NCBI GenBank assembly: GCA_963576565.1
Contig: OY755038.1
Coordinates: 205,813,013-205,877,012, forward strand
Direction: 5' to 3'
Length of the DNA stretch: 64,000 nt
DNA from: Aspidapion aeneum
Taxonomy: Eukaryota > Arthropoda > Insecta > Coleoptera > Brentidae
Below are positions 44,454 through 55,858 of the stretch, one piece after another. The first letter of the stretch is position 1. Every line of letters begins with the position of its first letter. The notes under the pieces are model-generated. The model was not told where the DNA came from. It worked only from the letters and a program-made list of their open reading frames with translations, and did not search any database. Position numbers and translations under genes: made by a program.

Positions 44454-44840
44454 TGTTACAAATTTAAGTTGCTTTATAGTTAGAATTTATTAAGGTTTAG
44501 TGTAGTATTAGGTTAGATTCTCTTATGGTTTTATTATTAGTCTAGGTTTTAGTTGCGTTATCTATGACTCACGCTCGCTGTTATACGCGAATGTTCTAAC
44601 GCGGAAAAATATAGATAGATAGATCGCGAAAGATCGAAGAAGGTATACATCGCCTGACGAGTCAGTCATAGATAACGAGCTGAAGAAATCGCGAGATATT
44701 AACACGAAGTTAATAAGCCGATTTGAGTAGTGAGTTATTAGTGAGTTTATGTGCCGTTTCTGTACACTGAGTTGTCGAAATAAATTGACATATTGTTTTT
44801 GACTTTTGCTCCTTATCTTTGTTGTTGTAGACCCGCAACA
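44454..44840. mobile_element. Solo LTR, 387 bp
   Basis: Starts TGTTACAAATTTAAG and ends ACCCGCAACA, thus TG...CA. GTAT directly flanks both ends. It contains AATAAA at about 44780 near the 3' side. No internal retroviral-type genes remain on either side, consistent with recombination between two LTRs. A 4-base duplication fits Gypsy-type elements. Confidence 0.75.
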
Positions 44841-45134
44841 GTATTTTTCTATATTTTGTTTTTTTTTAAATAAATTTTAAAAAATATAAGTTAGTCATAC
44901 GGTTAGCACCCACACACCAGGATCTTGAAGACACGAATGGTAGATCTGAGCCTGCGCACATCAGTTTTAAAATAAGAATAAAACTTAGGGAAAAATTAAT
45001 CTGGATAGACGCGAATATAGCTTTCCATAAGTTCAACTTTTTTATTTAGTTTTATTTTTTTTGTCAGCTGTATAAAATTGAAGATAAAAGAAATAAAAAG
45101 TAAAGGGGATTGATAGGTATTATGAAAACTTAAA
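44841..45134. other. No gene seen
   Basis: AT-rich, no recognised element. Confidence 0.4.
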
Positions 45135-46010
45135 AACAACTACTACTACTACTATGTCGGTTTAGAACGTTATCTGACGCCTATTCTCCACCTCCTTCGA
45201 TCCTGAAAATCATCTTTTGTCAGATTTTTTCGACTCATTCATCTTTGGATTGACTGTTGCCATTCCAGTTTAGGACGCCCCCTTTTTCTGTGCCCTGTTG
45301 GTTGCCATTCTAGGACCTGCTTTGGTAATCTTTCGTCGTTCATCTGTTGTACATGACCCTACCACATCAGTTGTCTTTTAGGGATGTCATCCGTTATGCT
45401 ATTCCCATTCTTTCTTATATGATCTGTTCTAGATATTCTCATTGATCTTCTTATTTCGACTTTTTTAATTTTTGCTTTGTATTTTTCTGTTACGCGACAA
45501 GTCTCTATTCTATACTACAGCGTATTTTTCACCATTGTTTCATATATATGTTAAATTTTACATTATTTTTTATCTCTCTGCTCCTGCTATTATTTTTTCC
45601 AGTTCTTTACAGTCTGTTCCGGTCTGATCTTATGTGACACTGATCTTATACAGATCTGATCTTATGAGTACTGTGTCTTGTCCACGTTCACTGTTAATCC
45701 CCACTTTAGGTATTCCCTCTGTTAACTTTCTTACTTGGTCGACAACAAACTGCCGTGTACTTGACGTTTCCAGTTTTTTAGAGCTACTGTGATATATATT
45801 TTAAAAAGAGTTGGAGAGATTCAACATACCAGGTCTTCTTTTGAAAGTCGATTTCCAATTTTAATCCTTTTATCGCTTTTATATATATATGATTAATATT
45901 AGTTTGTTCTAATACTCTTCACAATTTTTCTACTGTAACGGTATCATACGATTTTTGTAGTCTCTATATTTCTGGCAAAATTGTTTTATTTTTCGGTAAA
46001 TTAAAATATT
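45135..46010 (-). pseudogene. LINE 3' part (FADDQ family), decayed
   Basis: Minus-strand frames in order: SYDTVTVEKL, VLEQTNINHIYIKAIK, SPTLFKIYI, YLKWGLTVNVDKTQY, then the C-terminal RQLMWYGHVQQMNDERLPKQ, VLEWQPTGHRKRGRPKLEW and a tail ending in (TAG)n at 45138-45152. Stops and frameshifts are frequent. The C-terminal RLPKQ-LEWQP-GKRKRGRP signature is common to one insect LINE group and is shared with 5752-6010. Confidence 0.8.
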
Positions 46011-46038
46011 GTCGTCATCTTGTTACCACATTTAAAAA

Positions 46039-46609
46039 TACTCTGCCAATATATGGGCCCCTAAGCTCACACTAGGTACTATAGTTATAGTGTACGTGTG
46101 AGCTAATATAACTAAAAACTGAAATATATTTTATTCAACTCCAGACTAAATTACCTTTTGTTTGATACCACACAAGCCATGTTTTGACTTAAACTCAAAT
46201 TTTTAAAATCTACCCCCACCCTTACAAAAAAAACAAAAACTAAAATGTATTTGTTAAAGTCCGGACTCAATTACCTTTCGTTTGATATCACACACGCCAT
46301 ATTTTCACTTAAACTCTAATTTTTAAAATATACCCCCACCCTTTTTTTTAAATAAATTAAAATGTATTTTGTTTAACTGCAGACTCAATTACCTTTCGTT
46401 TAATATCACACACGCCATATTTTCACATAAACTCTAATTTTTGAAATCTACCCCCACCCTTTTATTTGGTTTGTGTTCGGTGGATTTTGTTCATTTTTAA
46501 ATGGGACCATCTCGACCCAAGACCCAGCCTAGGTACCAAATTTCATTAAAATCGGCCAAGCGGTTTTTGAGTTATGCGCGTTGGTCGTTACAGACAGACA
46601 TACAGACAC

Positions 46610-46656
<47 letters not shown>

Positions 46657-46657
46657 T

Positions 46658-46691
<34 letters not shown>

Positions 46692-46830
46692 GGCGCAACA
46701 AAAAAGTTTCAAAATCATCTGAAACGCAAAGATATATAAAAAGTTTTGAAATCGGAGCAACTTTTTTTTTCTCGAAAAAATTAGGATCACCATAGCTCAC
46801 ACTACTATAGTATAGTATATGTGTGAGCTA
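46039..46830 (-). mobile_element. GTGTGAGCT-hairpin element, copy 6
   Basis: TACTCTGCCAATATATGGGC, hairpin, three ~117-bp units, GGGACCATCTCG, TTTCATTAAAATCGGCCAAG, CGGTTTTTGAGTTATGCGCG, TTGGTCGTTACAGACAGACA with a ~110-base CAGA array, CATCTGAAACGCAAAG, hairpin. Inverted partner of copy 7, 288 bases away. Confidence 0.92.
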
Positions 46831-47118
46831 AAAAATCGGTATTTTTGTATTAGCGACTACGGATCATCGAATGACATTAACGAATCTTTTCTAGGGCTTC
46901 TACTTTTTTGTAGAAACCGATCCCGAAATCCGCACATCCCCCTTTTATCCTGTATATACTAAACTGGAGAGGCTTTGACACGAGGCAAAATGAGGAAAAT
47001 ATTATATAATTTGTAGAGCTAATTAAGCAGAGAAAAGATTCTACTTATCTAGTAAATTCTATGAATTTAATAGGGCCAGTTACCTAGTAATTGACAAGTT
47101 AAGGAAATTTTCGTTTTT

Positions 47119-47884
47119 TAGCTCACACATATACTATACTATACTATAGTAGTGTGAGCTATGGTGATCCTAATTTTTTCGAGAAAAAAAAAGTTGCTCC
47201 GATTTCAAAAATTTTTATATATCTTTGCGTTTCAGATGATTTTGAAACTTTTTTGTTGCGCCGTCTGTCTGTCTGTCTGTCTGTCTGTCTGTAGGTCTGT
47301 CTGTCTGTCTGTGTGTCTGTATGTCTGTCTGTAACGACCAACGCGCATAACTCAAAAACCGCTTGGCCGATTTTAATGAAATTTGGTACCTAGGCTGGGT
47401 CTTGGGTCGAGATGGTCCCATTTAAAAATGAACAAAATCCACCGAACACAAACCAAATAAAAGGGTGGGGGTAGATTTCAAAAATTAGAGTTTATGTGAA
47501 AATATGGCGTGTGTGATATCAAACGAAAGGTAATTGAGTCTGCAGTTAAATAAAATACATTTTAATTTATTTAAAAACAAAGGGTGGGGGTATATTTTAA
47601 AAATTAGAGTTTAAGTGAAAATATGGCGTGTGTGATATCAAACGAAAGGTAATTGAGTCCGGAGTTTAAAAAAATACATTTTAGTTTTTGACTTTTTTAA
47701 GGGTGGGGGTAGATTTCAAAAATTTGAGTTTAAGTCAAAACATGGCTTGTGTGGTATCAAACAAAAGGTAATTTAGTCTGGAGTTGAATAAAATATATCT
47801 CAGTTTTTAGTTATATTAGCTCACACTATACACTATAACTATAGTACCTAGTGTGAGCTTAGGGGCCCATATATTGGCAGAGTA
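47119..47884 (+). mobile_element. GTGTGAGCT-hairpin element, copy 7
   Basis: The mirror of copy 6: opening hairpin, AGATGATTTTGAAAC, ~65-base TCTG array with interruptions, AAAACCGCTTGGCCGATTTT, TTTGGTACCTAGGCTGGGTC, three ~117-bp units, second hairpin, TTGGCAGAGTA. Confidence 0.92.
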
Positions 47885-48615
47885 TTTTATTTCCTTTAGT
47901 TTTTAGTTTTAAATAAAATAAAAAATATCATCAAATGTATGTTGTAAGATTAAATAATAATTAAGAAAAAGAGACAAAGAGTTTTTGTTATAGAAAAAAA
48001 ATTTATTGCGCAAAATTGCATGATTTGCCAGTGGTTAACCATAATAAAACCACAAATTAGATACAAAAGTTTTTTTCACAGAAAAGTAATTAAAATATAA
48101 TAATTGATATTCTAATATCGAAAACGTAAATAAAAGCCTTTTATCGACTTTTTATACATAGTATCGTAAAGACCAGGCGCATGCGGTTTCTAGTAGTTGA
48201 CCATTCAGCAAAACCAGTGCTTAACCACCGACTTTTGCTATACTTTTTATATTTTTAACAAAGAAAACAACATAATTGTTAATGGCTTGTTAAGAATGAG
48301 TAACAGAAATGCAAAATGTTGATTTTCTTGTAAGTCTATAATAATTATTGATCAGCATGGTCTTTACTGCCGAGAATTTGACAAAAAAATGCCAACATAT
48401 TATAAAAACACAAATAAAAATCTTTAGTTAAATATATTTCCTAATTCCCTAAAAATATTTTGTATTTTTTATACACTTAATTAGTCGTTGGAAATAAATT
48501 TAAATAAAATAATGTATTTACTTATTATAATGCGTATATCAAACAACATATATTCAACCATTACTTAACATAACCTAACTGTTTAATGTCATTGGACAAT
48601 CTTTTAAACACACTT
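47885..48615. other. No gene seen
   Basis: Strongly AT-rich. No repeat or gene recognised. Confidence 0.4.
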
Positions 48616-48960
48616 TATTAGTGAGACTATGCCATCTAGAAGTCAAAGGGTAAAACTCTATGCAACTAACAAAACTTTCGAATTAGAGGCTACAGAAACC
48701 TTGTTTTTATCATTTAATTATAGTGTCGAATACTATTTTACATGCACATTTTATGCAAAATCGGTTCAGCGGTTTGGGAGCTATCGTCTTACGGACAGAA
48801 ATACACACAGACACACACAAACGTCATTGCTAAGATATACACCCAAATAACACATTTTGGGCGTTATCTCGATATTTTTTTTGGGTCGAAAATAATACCT
48901 TCCTAGCCATTGCTGCGTGGGCTGAGAAGGTAAAAATCTATAAACGAAAACTGAACCAAC
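48616..48960. repeat. Interspersed repeat with TTCAGCGGTTTGGGAGCTAT motif
   Basis: GTCGAATACTATTTTACATG, TTCAGCGGTTTGGGAGCTAT, ACAGAAATACACACAGACAC and TGCTAAGATA, ending GCTGCGTGGGCTGAGAAGG. Same family as 36806-37100. Confidence 0.6.
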
Positions 48961-49495
48961 CTGAACCAAAATGGAATTTTCATAAACAAAAAAGTTATAG
49001 GTATCCTCCCAAAATGCGGACTTTTCAATAACCTCCCGTAACTTAAAAACGGCTTGTTATATATCAAAATGCGGTTTTGACCTTTAAGCTTCTGTTCATG
49101 TATGAAATTTTGAATTTTTCGGCTATTTAACTAATTTTGTTTTTTGCTAAATTTGGCATTGTTGCGCTCACATTTGACTTTTGTTTTGACAAATGACAAT
49201 CAGTGCAAGTGTGTACAGCTCCTGAAAATCACGAGTTTTCTAGTCACAAAAACGATCAACCCACAATGTGAATATCCAAAATTTGTTTAATATTGGAAAT
49301 TATTTTTTGTGCCAAATTTCCGAAGTTACATTCATAGTTTTTACCGGTCCTTCGTAATGATAGTTTTTTAGTGTATGGCCTTATCTAGCTTCTCATGAAA
49401 ATCACGCCTCACAAGTTTTGTTCTATCTTCTCTAGAAAACCTGAAACGCCTCAAAAACATCGAATTTGGAACACCCTGTATCATAATTCGATGGT
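48961..49495. repeat. Degraded MITE of the 30820 family
   Basis: AAAACGGCTTGTTATATATC, AAAATGCGGTTTTGACCTTT and the terminal CATCGAATTTGGAACACCCT match the family, but the left end is missing. Confidence 0.6.
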
Positions 49496-49521
49496 TAAAA
49501 AAATACCTAACCTAACCTCAC

Positions 49522-49812
49522 CTGCACGTTGGACATTTTTCCAACCTAGGCTTGCACATGTTGCAAACACTGTGTCCACTCTGGCACTGATAAATCGGCG
49601 GCTTCATAAAGCATTTGCACACTGGGCACTCGAAAAAATGCAGCATTCTGTCTTCTAGATAATGCGCCGGCGCATCGTAGGTCTTTATCTTGAAGATATT
49701 CGTGATTCTGTTGGTTACTTTGACGGTTTGTTGCAGTGACTGAAGATCGACGCTTACTGCGACGGTTTCGTCTAAGTCTTTGTAGATGTAGTTAGAGTCG
49801 ACCACTCTAGAC
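49522..49812 (-). CDS. Sina-like exon: end of module 1 plus complete second RING
   Basis: The acceptor is TTCTTATAG and the donor AG/GTGAGG. The 291 bases are 1 + 96 codons + 2. The first half (VVDSNYIYKDLDETVAVSVD, then LQSLQQTV) looks like the last strands of the SIAH substrate-binding domain. Without a break the frame runs through a linker into FECPVC, CQSGHSVCNMC and KCPTCR, a full C3HC4 RING finger whose CxxC, C-x3-H, CxxC and CxxC ligands are all present. Family knowledge: the RING recruits the E2 ubiquitin-conjugating enzyme. Finding the end of one module and the start of another in a single exon is the clearest evidence that the protein is a tandem fusion and not two separate genes. 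Confidence 0.92.
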
Positions 49813-50884
49813 CTATAAGAACATAGAGGAGATCAAAGTAAGAAAAAAAAATTGTGTGTGCTTAAGACCACACGGCAGAAGTGTAAACTTCAATAAGGCC
49901 AAATTAATAATAAGAAATACAAGATTTTTTGCGTTGTATATTGACAAAGTAATATACAAAGTGATAACATTTACATAATTATAATTGGGTATAAATTACT
50001 CTGGTAAATTTTACTCTGAGTGGCCTTCATCTGCATCATCATATCGCTCTGCTGACTGTTCCTCTTACGGTTAATCGACTCGAGCCGACTTCACCCGAAT
50101 GAGCGTTACATAGCCGAGCGTGACGGCTCAGTTCAATTCAGTACCCACAAAAAGTGCTAAAGTTTACACTTCAAAAAATTCATAAATAACATATCTGTCA
50201 AAACTATTTTGTTGTCGAGATACCTGACTTCAATGTTTAAGATACGTGTATGGGTAACCAAGCAAATCAAAACAAATAACTAGAGATAAATGTAGTAGAC
50301 GGCAATAATCTCTATCGTATACGGCGATTTTTTACATTTATTGTGTTGTACTAAGGTCACTGATGCAATTATTTGTCATTTTCAATATTTTTTCTTAAAG
50401 CCTCTTTTTCAGGAAAAATCATAAACCATAGATATGTTTTGGTTCATAATTAAGAAGATAAAGCACCCTGTAGATTTAAGGAATCGCAACATTTTTTCAA
50501 ATTCTTTTTTTTGCTGTAATCGGTATCTATAGAGGAACCAAAAAATAATTTTTTATTAAAATCAAAATTTTTTACTGCAAGAGGTGCCCGGGTTGACATG
50601 GAAAGCCCATTGGTAGGTCATTGGTAGACAGTCAGACCGAAGGATATGCGGGAATGCAATTTTTTAAGTCTCGATGTGTGTTTATTGGCCGATAACAATT
50701 TATTTCCGTGTATTGACAGAAAGTCAAAAGTTGTCGAGTACGAAATGATGATTTTAGCGTCACACATATAAAACTGATTAATACGGGTTTCATAAGTTTT
50801 GGGTAAATACGGGTCGAATAATGTAAAAAACGGCTAGCACCAGTATTTAAGCTCCAAGGTATTTAGCTAGAACATACCAGGGTT
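49813..50884. other. Intron; unassigned
   Basis: A G+C-richer patch at 50050-50150 (CGACTCGAGCCGACTTC, GAGCGTTACATAGCCGAGCG) has no recognised identity. AAAGCACCCTGTAG near 50460 looks like a lone MITE end. No exon was found. Confidence 0.4.
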
Positions 50885-51065
50885 TTCAAATACCAAATTG
50901 CAAATAATGAAAGGACCTAAAATTATAAACAAGTGAAATTAAAGAAAGTTAAATAAGAAGAAAGTTTTTCTGTCTTTGGCCGGGGCTCAAACTCGGAACC
51001 TCTTGCTCTGTACGCAAACGTTCTAACCATTTAACTACCGAAGACCACACATACATTTTCGGAAA
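50885..51065 (-). repeat. tRNA-derived SINE, minus strand
   Basis: As the copy at 10013: minus-strand CGGTAGTTAAATGGTTAGAA (box A), GAGTTTGAGCCCCGGCC (changed box B), then the TTTAATTTCACTTG and TTTGCAATTTGGTATTTGA tail. The 5' extension TTTTCCGAAAATGTATGTG is shared by all complete copies. Confidence 0.85.
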
Positions 51066-51236
51066 ATTGCATAGATGGAAGATTTCCGAAAATGTATGTG
51101 TGGTCTTCGGTAGTTCAATGCTTAGAACGTTTGCGTACAGAGCAAGAGGTTCCGGCTTCGAGTCCCGGCTGAAAACAGAAAAACTTTTTTCTTATTTTTT
51201 TTCTTTCTTTAATTTCACTTGTGGTTTATACCAGGG
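51066..51236 (+). repeat. tRNA-derived SINE, plus strand
   Basis: TTTCCGAAAATGTATGTGTG, CTTCGGTAGTTCAATGCTTA, GTTTGCGTACAGAGCAAGAG, GGTTCCGGCTTCGAGTCCCG, then the TTTAATTTCACTTG tail. It abuts the minus-strand copy head to head. Confidence 0.88.
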
Positions 51237-51298
51237 TTTATAATGAAAAAGAAGAAGAAGAAGAAGAAGACTCCCTGATTAGTGGACTTCTCACCTAC

Positions 51299-51460
51299 CT
51301 GGTTTTTATGTAACTCTCACTGTTTCCTTTGTGCTTCACGGAGTAGTCAAAACTACTGCTGCCATCATCTTTTACGTTACAAACGACATACAAAAGCTTG
51401 TTTGACTCTATGCTTAGACGCATTTTTAGCAAGAGAATTATGTTCTTCATCACAAGTAAC
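51299..51460 (-). CDS. Sina-like exon: substrate-binding domain, middle part, module 1
   Basis: The acceptor is TTATTTTTAG and the donor AG/GTAGGTGAG. The 162 bases are 1 + 53 codons + 2. Joined to the previous exon it reads KLLVMKNIILLLKM, then YVVCNVKDDGSSSFDYSV and KHKGNSESYIKT. This alternation of hydrophobic strands with a charged loop is what the SIAH TRAF-like substrate-binding domain shows, and the position between the zinc fingers and the final strand of the domain fits. Identification rests more on context and phase than on strong residue identity. A (GAA)n run lies just downstream in the intron. Confidence 0.78.
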
Positions 51461-51892
51461 CTAAAAATAATTTAAAACTGGAAACAAGAATTATTTAAAA
51501 ACTTTGTCCTATTACAAAAATCATTCAGCTCATTAAAAAAATTATGAGTGTTTTGATATTCATTAATTTATTTAAATGTAGGTATAAATTAGAGAAAAGT
51601 GTTCCACAATCAGACATGCTCCACAATAAAATCAGACAAAGCGTATAACCTAAAATGTATCGCCCTGAAATCGATTTTCGTATGGATAGTAGGGTTACAC
51701 GTACAGGTTCATTTATTATATACCTTTTGTCGCATGTTCAATGAAATATTACATTGCAAGGTTTCCCTCAAAACCCTCAAAACAGTGTTAGTACAGAATT
51801 ACAAAGATTAGTTGAATGGCTTGGGCGACTGAATACCCTAAGCAATAGCGTTCCTACACTGTCACACTGACCGTGATATGGAAAATTTATAT

Positions 51893-52012
51893 TCATGGTT
51901 TCGGTGGGCCAATTGGTAAGGCGTTGTCGTAGATAGTCAAAGGTCCGGGCTCTATTCCCGGCAGGAGCACAGGAAACTTTCTTTTATAATTTTTCGTTCT
52001 TTAATTTCACCC
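51893..52012 (+). repeat. Second SINE type, different tRNA-like head
   Basis: GGGCCAATTGGTAAGGCG is a good box A and GGTCCGGGCTCTATTCCCG a box B region, spaced as in a tRNA. The downstream body TTCTTTAATTTCACCCC keeps the start of the tail of the other SINEs. The head and the shared body suggest two SINE subfamilies that use the same 3' module. Confidence 0.7.
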
Positions 52013-52079
52013 CTGGTTGGGGATAATATTACATTTAATAATAATATACCAGTTTTCCCTTTAAAAAAAAAAATCCTCC

Positions 52080-52905
52080 ACTCGTTTCTGTTTGCCCATA
52101 ATTCATCATCTATGTTATATATGCTTTTTGTTATGTTTTGATATACTTTGGTCCCAAATTATTCCATTCAATAATGTTATTGCTTTTCTTCCTTGTACGT
52201 TTCGATCTTTTATAGCTTTGTCTAGTGTTCCGTCAGCTGTAATTTTTAGACCTAAGTATTTATACTCATCACAGGACTGAATTCGCTGCCGGGTATTTAA
52301 GATTAGATCCTGTTTCATACCACCGATACACATATACTCTGTCTTATTGAGATTAACCTCTAGTCCCCACTTATTGTACTCTTCTATTAGTTTTCGTATC
52401 ATATATTCGAGGTCGTCATAATCCTACGCCACTACTATCTGATCATCGGCGAAACATAAAGTATACAAGGTAGTTTCGTCCAACAGAATTCCCATGTTTT
52501 GGCATTTTCTCTTCCATACTTTAAGGACTTGTTCCAAGTATATCTTGAAGAGCGTAGGCGAGATACAGCAACCTTGTTTAAGACCTTTATTTACTTGAAA
52601 GCCTTTGGTTAGTTTTGCTTTTATATTAACTTTTGCCTTACTATAGCGGTATAATTCTTTGATGGCCTTAATTAGTTGTACGCTTATGTTTGTGTTTTCC
52701 AACGCTTTCCAAGGTAGATTTAGTGGTATACTATCATATGCCTTCTGCAAATCGACGTAAAGCAGATGCAGCTCTTGTCCGTATGCCATTTTCTTTTCAA
52801 TAACTTGGGTTATACAAAAGAGATGATCAGAAGTCGATCTACACGCCCTGAAACCGGCTTGTTCTTCTGCCTCCATGTCTTTATATTCGCTTTCCACTTT
52901 ATTTC
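52080..52905 (-). pseudogene. LINE reverse transcriptase fragment (FADDQ family)
   Basis: Minus strand: EEQAGFRACRSTSDHLF, LLYVDLQKAYDSIP, KGLKQGCCISPTLFKIYLE and LCFADDQIVVA. Then a TAG stop, DYDDLEYMIRKLIEEYNKWG and LEVNLNKTEY, YKYLGLKITADG, NVQGRKAITLLNGIIWD. It is the palm domain with both catalytic Asp of FADD, intact over 157 codons, broken by a single in-frame stop. It is 5'-truncated before the endonuclease and ends before the C-terminal RKRGRP region. Compared with the copy at 12300 it is much less decayed, so it is younger. Confidence 0.88.
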
Positions 52906-52989
52906 TTTAAAAATAATAATATAAAAACCATCTATTTATCAGCTATTTTGTCGGCATTTTTTAAGCGAATCTACTTGTGTAGGTTTTAC

Positions 52990-54420
52990 AGCGTGGCCCG
53001 CTTTCTATCTAGGGGTAGGATTTTTGTATGACATGGGAGAACAGAAAAGCGTAAAACCAACGTTGCCAGTTTAGCTAAAAATTAAGTATAAGTCACTACT
53101 CGGTACGCGAAAGGTCAACTTAGTCAGTTTAATGTAAGTGCATTTATTAAACGGGGTGATCAGGCGCAGATCTAGGGGAGGGGAAAGGGGGAAAATCCAC
53201 CTCCCAAATCTGAATCTACATTTAGTTTTGACACACAGAAGACACCTCCTGGCCATTATGCAAACTAGTTCTGGTGATAAACAACCAAAATAATAACTTA
53301 AAATTCTGCTTGTTCCTAAAGGTTAATAATTAACTTACTTTTAGAAACAAGCAGAATTGTGTTGTTCTGGTTATTGATTTTTTTATTCACAAAAGTCAAT
53401 TTTGTTAAAAATTACCACTGTTTACTAATTGACAGGAAGGCTCACTATTATTTAATTTAAGGTTTTTTAATGCATTTTTAGACCAACATAACAAAGGTAA
53501 TGATGAACCACAGTGACGCAACGTGGGTAGGAGTCACGGGAGAGGGCTAGAGACCTTATGCGGGCGGCAGAGGTGGTATGAAGCTTCAAAAGTAAGTCTG
53601 CTGAGCTCATTGAGTACACTTCCTAGACAAGTATCAAAATTATGACTAGTAGGGCCTCTTAAACCACCAACGAAAATTTGAAAAAGAAGCAAAAATTTTT
53701 TTTGTAAATGCTCGCAGGCGAAAATAGATCTAAAGCAAACTTTTTTCATGCCTACCTAAAAACCTAGAGAAAAAAGTTTGAACTCTTTTCTCGTTAAACA
53801 GACACCAGAATTTTTTACCTTTCTAGAACAATGCCGCTCTTTTTATCAAAGAGTGACAGGCACCACCGGCAAAAATGTTATAAATACAAAAGAAACATTT
53901 TGAAACCCAAATCGATACAACAAGTAAAGTTACACAACTGATAGTTTTAAAGTAAAATTGGTTAATACTTTTAATCCTTTCTTTTTAACCAAAATGATTG
54001 TGTATTATATTGGATTAAAATCGTTTAAGGAGTTCTTCAGTTATCGTGTAGTCCGACAGACACTTCGCATTATTCACCGATTTAGGTGTTTACTAACTGA
54101 CATTTAATAATATTTAAAAAATAAAATTTTCAAGTTTTTAATAGTCTACCTTTTGTATGGTGGACTAAAAATCAAGTCAAGTAGTAATTCTCGCCCTAAA
54201 TAAATGTTACAGGTTGTCCGCCCCTTGACGACTGCGCCCTACTGCACCGGTAGTTCTTTATCAAGGTTTACTTTTGGCAACGCTGGAACGCTTTCTGCGG
54301 AACTCGGGCGTATCGCGGTCTCTTATTAATACATGCTATACTTTATCTCTTTTCTGTCCTCTTATGGAAATTAAGTCCCCTAGACGTGGACCTGTTCACG
54401 CGGTACATTAATCCTGCAGT
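52990..54420. mobile_element. Interspersed element D, copy 2
   Basis: Inverse orientation to 8270-9320, with the same blocks (ATCTAGGGGTAGGATTTTTG, CAACGTTGCCAGTTTAGC, AAACGGGGTGATCA, GCGTATCGCGGTCTCTTATT). It is longer by insertions; CAAGCAGAATT occurs here in both orientations (53300 and 53350). No coding motif. Confidence 0.65.
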
Positions 54421-54819
54421 TAAAATTAATTTTTTATTGTAGCTTATGGTCCATCTTCAGATGTAGATGGATGGTAATGGTGGTACCAAAACCATAACAT
54501 GTAGAAACCACAAAGCGATAGCCATCATATTTTAGGTTTTAATTTTTTTTAAATGCCTCAGAAGTTCGTTAAAACATTCTTGCAACTTCCTCTGATTGTG
54601 GAACACACATCAGACAGATTGCCTTTTATTTTTAAAGATTTTTATTGTATTGTCCCCTGATTAATCATTAATATTTTGCTATAAAACGTTTAGTTAAGCT
54701 TTCACTTATGTTAAATAAAAACATGTTCTGGTTTATTTCATAAAGTAACCTACCTATTTGAGAAAATAACTTTTCTGTCTGATTATAGAATACTTTTCCC
54801 TACCCAGTGTCATACTCAC
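54421..54819. other. Intron; no gene seen
   Basis: Nothing recognised except the donor side of exon 54820-54987. Confidence 0.4.
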
Positions 54820-54987
54820 TTAATGATCTCTTCTTCAGTTATAGAAATATCTAAATAAAAAAGGTTGTTTTCAAAGTTGATGACGTGCTCGCCATGACAG
54901 TTGAGAAAATGGCCGACAAACTCGGTGGGGAATCCCTCCCAGGTACACTGGTTGACTGTGTTCATGGGACATTTCTGGGACCGAAAT
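54820..54987 (-). CDS. Sina-like exon: second SIAH zinc finger of module 1
   Basis: The acceptor is CTTCTTCAG and the donor AA/GTGAGT. The 168 bases are 1 + 55 codons + 2. The peptide contains KCPMNTVNQC then TWEGFPTEFVGHFLNCH, a C-x7-C-x11-H-x3/4 zinc finger as in the second SIAH finger, followed by the start of the substrate-binding domain (EEEII). The intron to the previous exon is about 6.4 kb and holds several transposon copies. The frame is continuous with both neighbours. Base composition is visibly richer in G+C than the flanking intron, as in the other exons. No damage is seen. Confidence 0.88.
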
Positions 54988-55233
54988 CTGAAGAAGAAAA
55001 AATAAATTAAATAAAATTTTTATTAAGTAAGTCTATCTATTTATGGATCAATCTCATTTAATGACTCCTCCACACGGTGTTTTAGTCCTTGTATTTTTCT
55101 TATTGTCATCTTTCATATTTCGCCATTTTTCATTTGGCAACCTACCGTAAATTACCGACGCCAGGTACAAAGCACTTGTTAGACTAAAAATAGTTATTTT
55201 TGAGTAGATTTTGTACCATAAAGCAACTAAAAG

Positions 55234-55797
55234 CCTTTTTCCTCGAGGTTACTAGTCACTCATTCAAGTTACTCGAAAAGACGTCACGGTTACTCGGAGT
55301 AACCGCTGTATGACGTCAGTCAGCTGTGGATGACATTTCCAATTGCCATTTGTTTATTTTTGTTTTTACTAGCAAATTCCGACATTTAGAATATAATTAA
55401 TTGCTGGAATTGATTTTCTCTAGAACTATCGCTTTCAGTTTTAAATAACTCTGGTTGTTGTGATGCCCTTTTGGTGTTCTGCGGTAAAGCCGCAGTACCA
55501 CAGTACATTTTAAGACTGGTTGCAGTTGAATTGCTATAGTACCAAACTTCAAGGGATGTGCTTCATTTTCTACTGTTAGCAAACATAATTCGTTGTTAAT
55601 ATATTAAAATCAAACATTTTGAAAAAAAAACAAAAAAAACGATCTTAACCTCAAAATATTTCAGGAACCACGTCGACTAGGCTGGTTACACTGTGTGGTT
55701 ACTCGTGACGTCATAGTTAGTGTTACTCGGCGAAGAAAGACAGAAAACGAGTAACCAGGTTACCTGATAACTTGTAGTTACTGCGAGGAAAAAGGCT
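55234..55797. mobile_element. MITE with AGCCTTTTTCCTCG ends
   Basis: AGCCTTTTTCCTCGAGGTTA at the left is inverted as GAGGAAAAAGGCT at the right. GTTACTCG motifs repeat in both end regions (55275-55300, 55700-55770) together with GACGTCA. A minus-strand frame in the middle (CGTAALPQNTKRASQQPELF) looks coding-like but is unassigned. Confidence 0.65.
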
Positions 55798-55858
55798 ATA
55801 AGTAAGAGTTTTTTTCACAACTCTTCCGACAAACTTTAACCCCAAGTTCGGGGTAATA

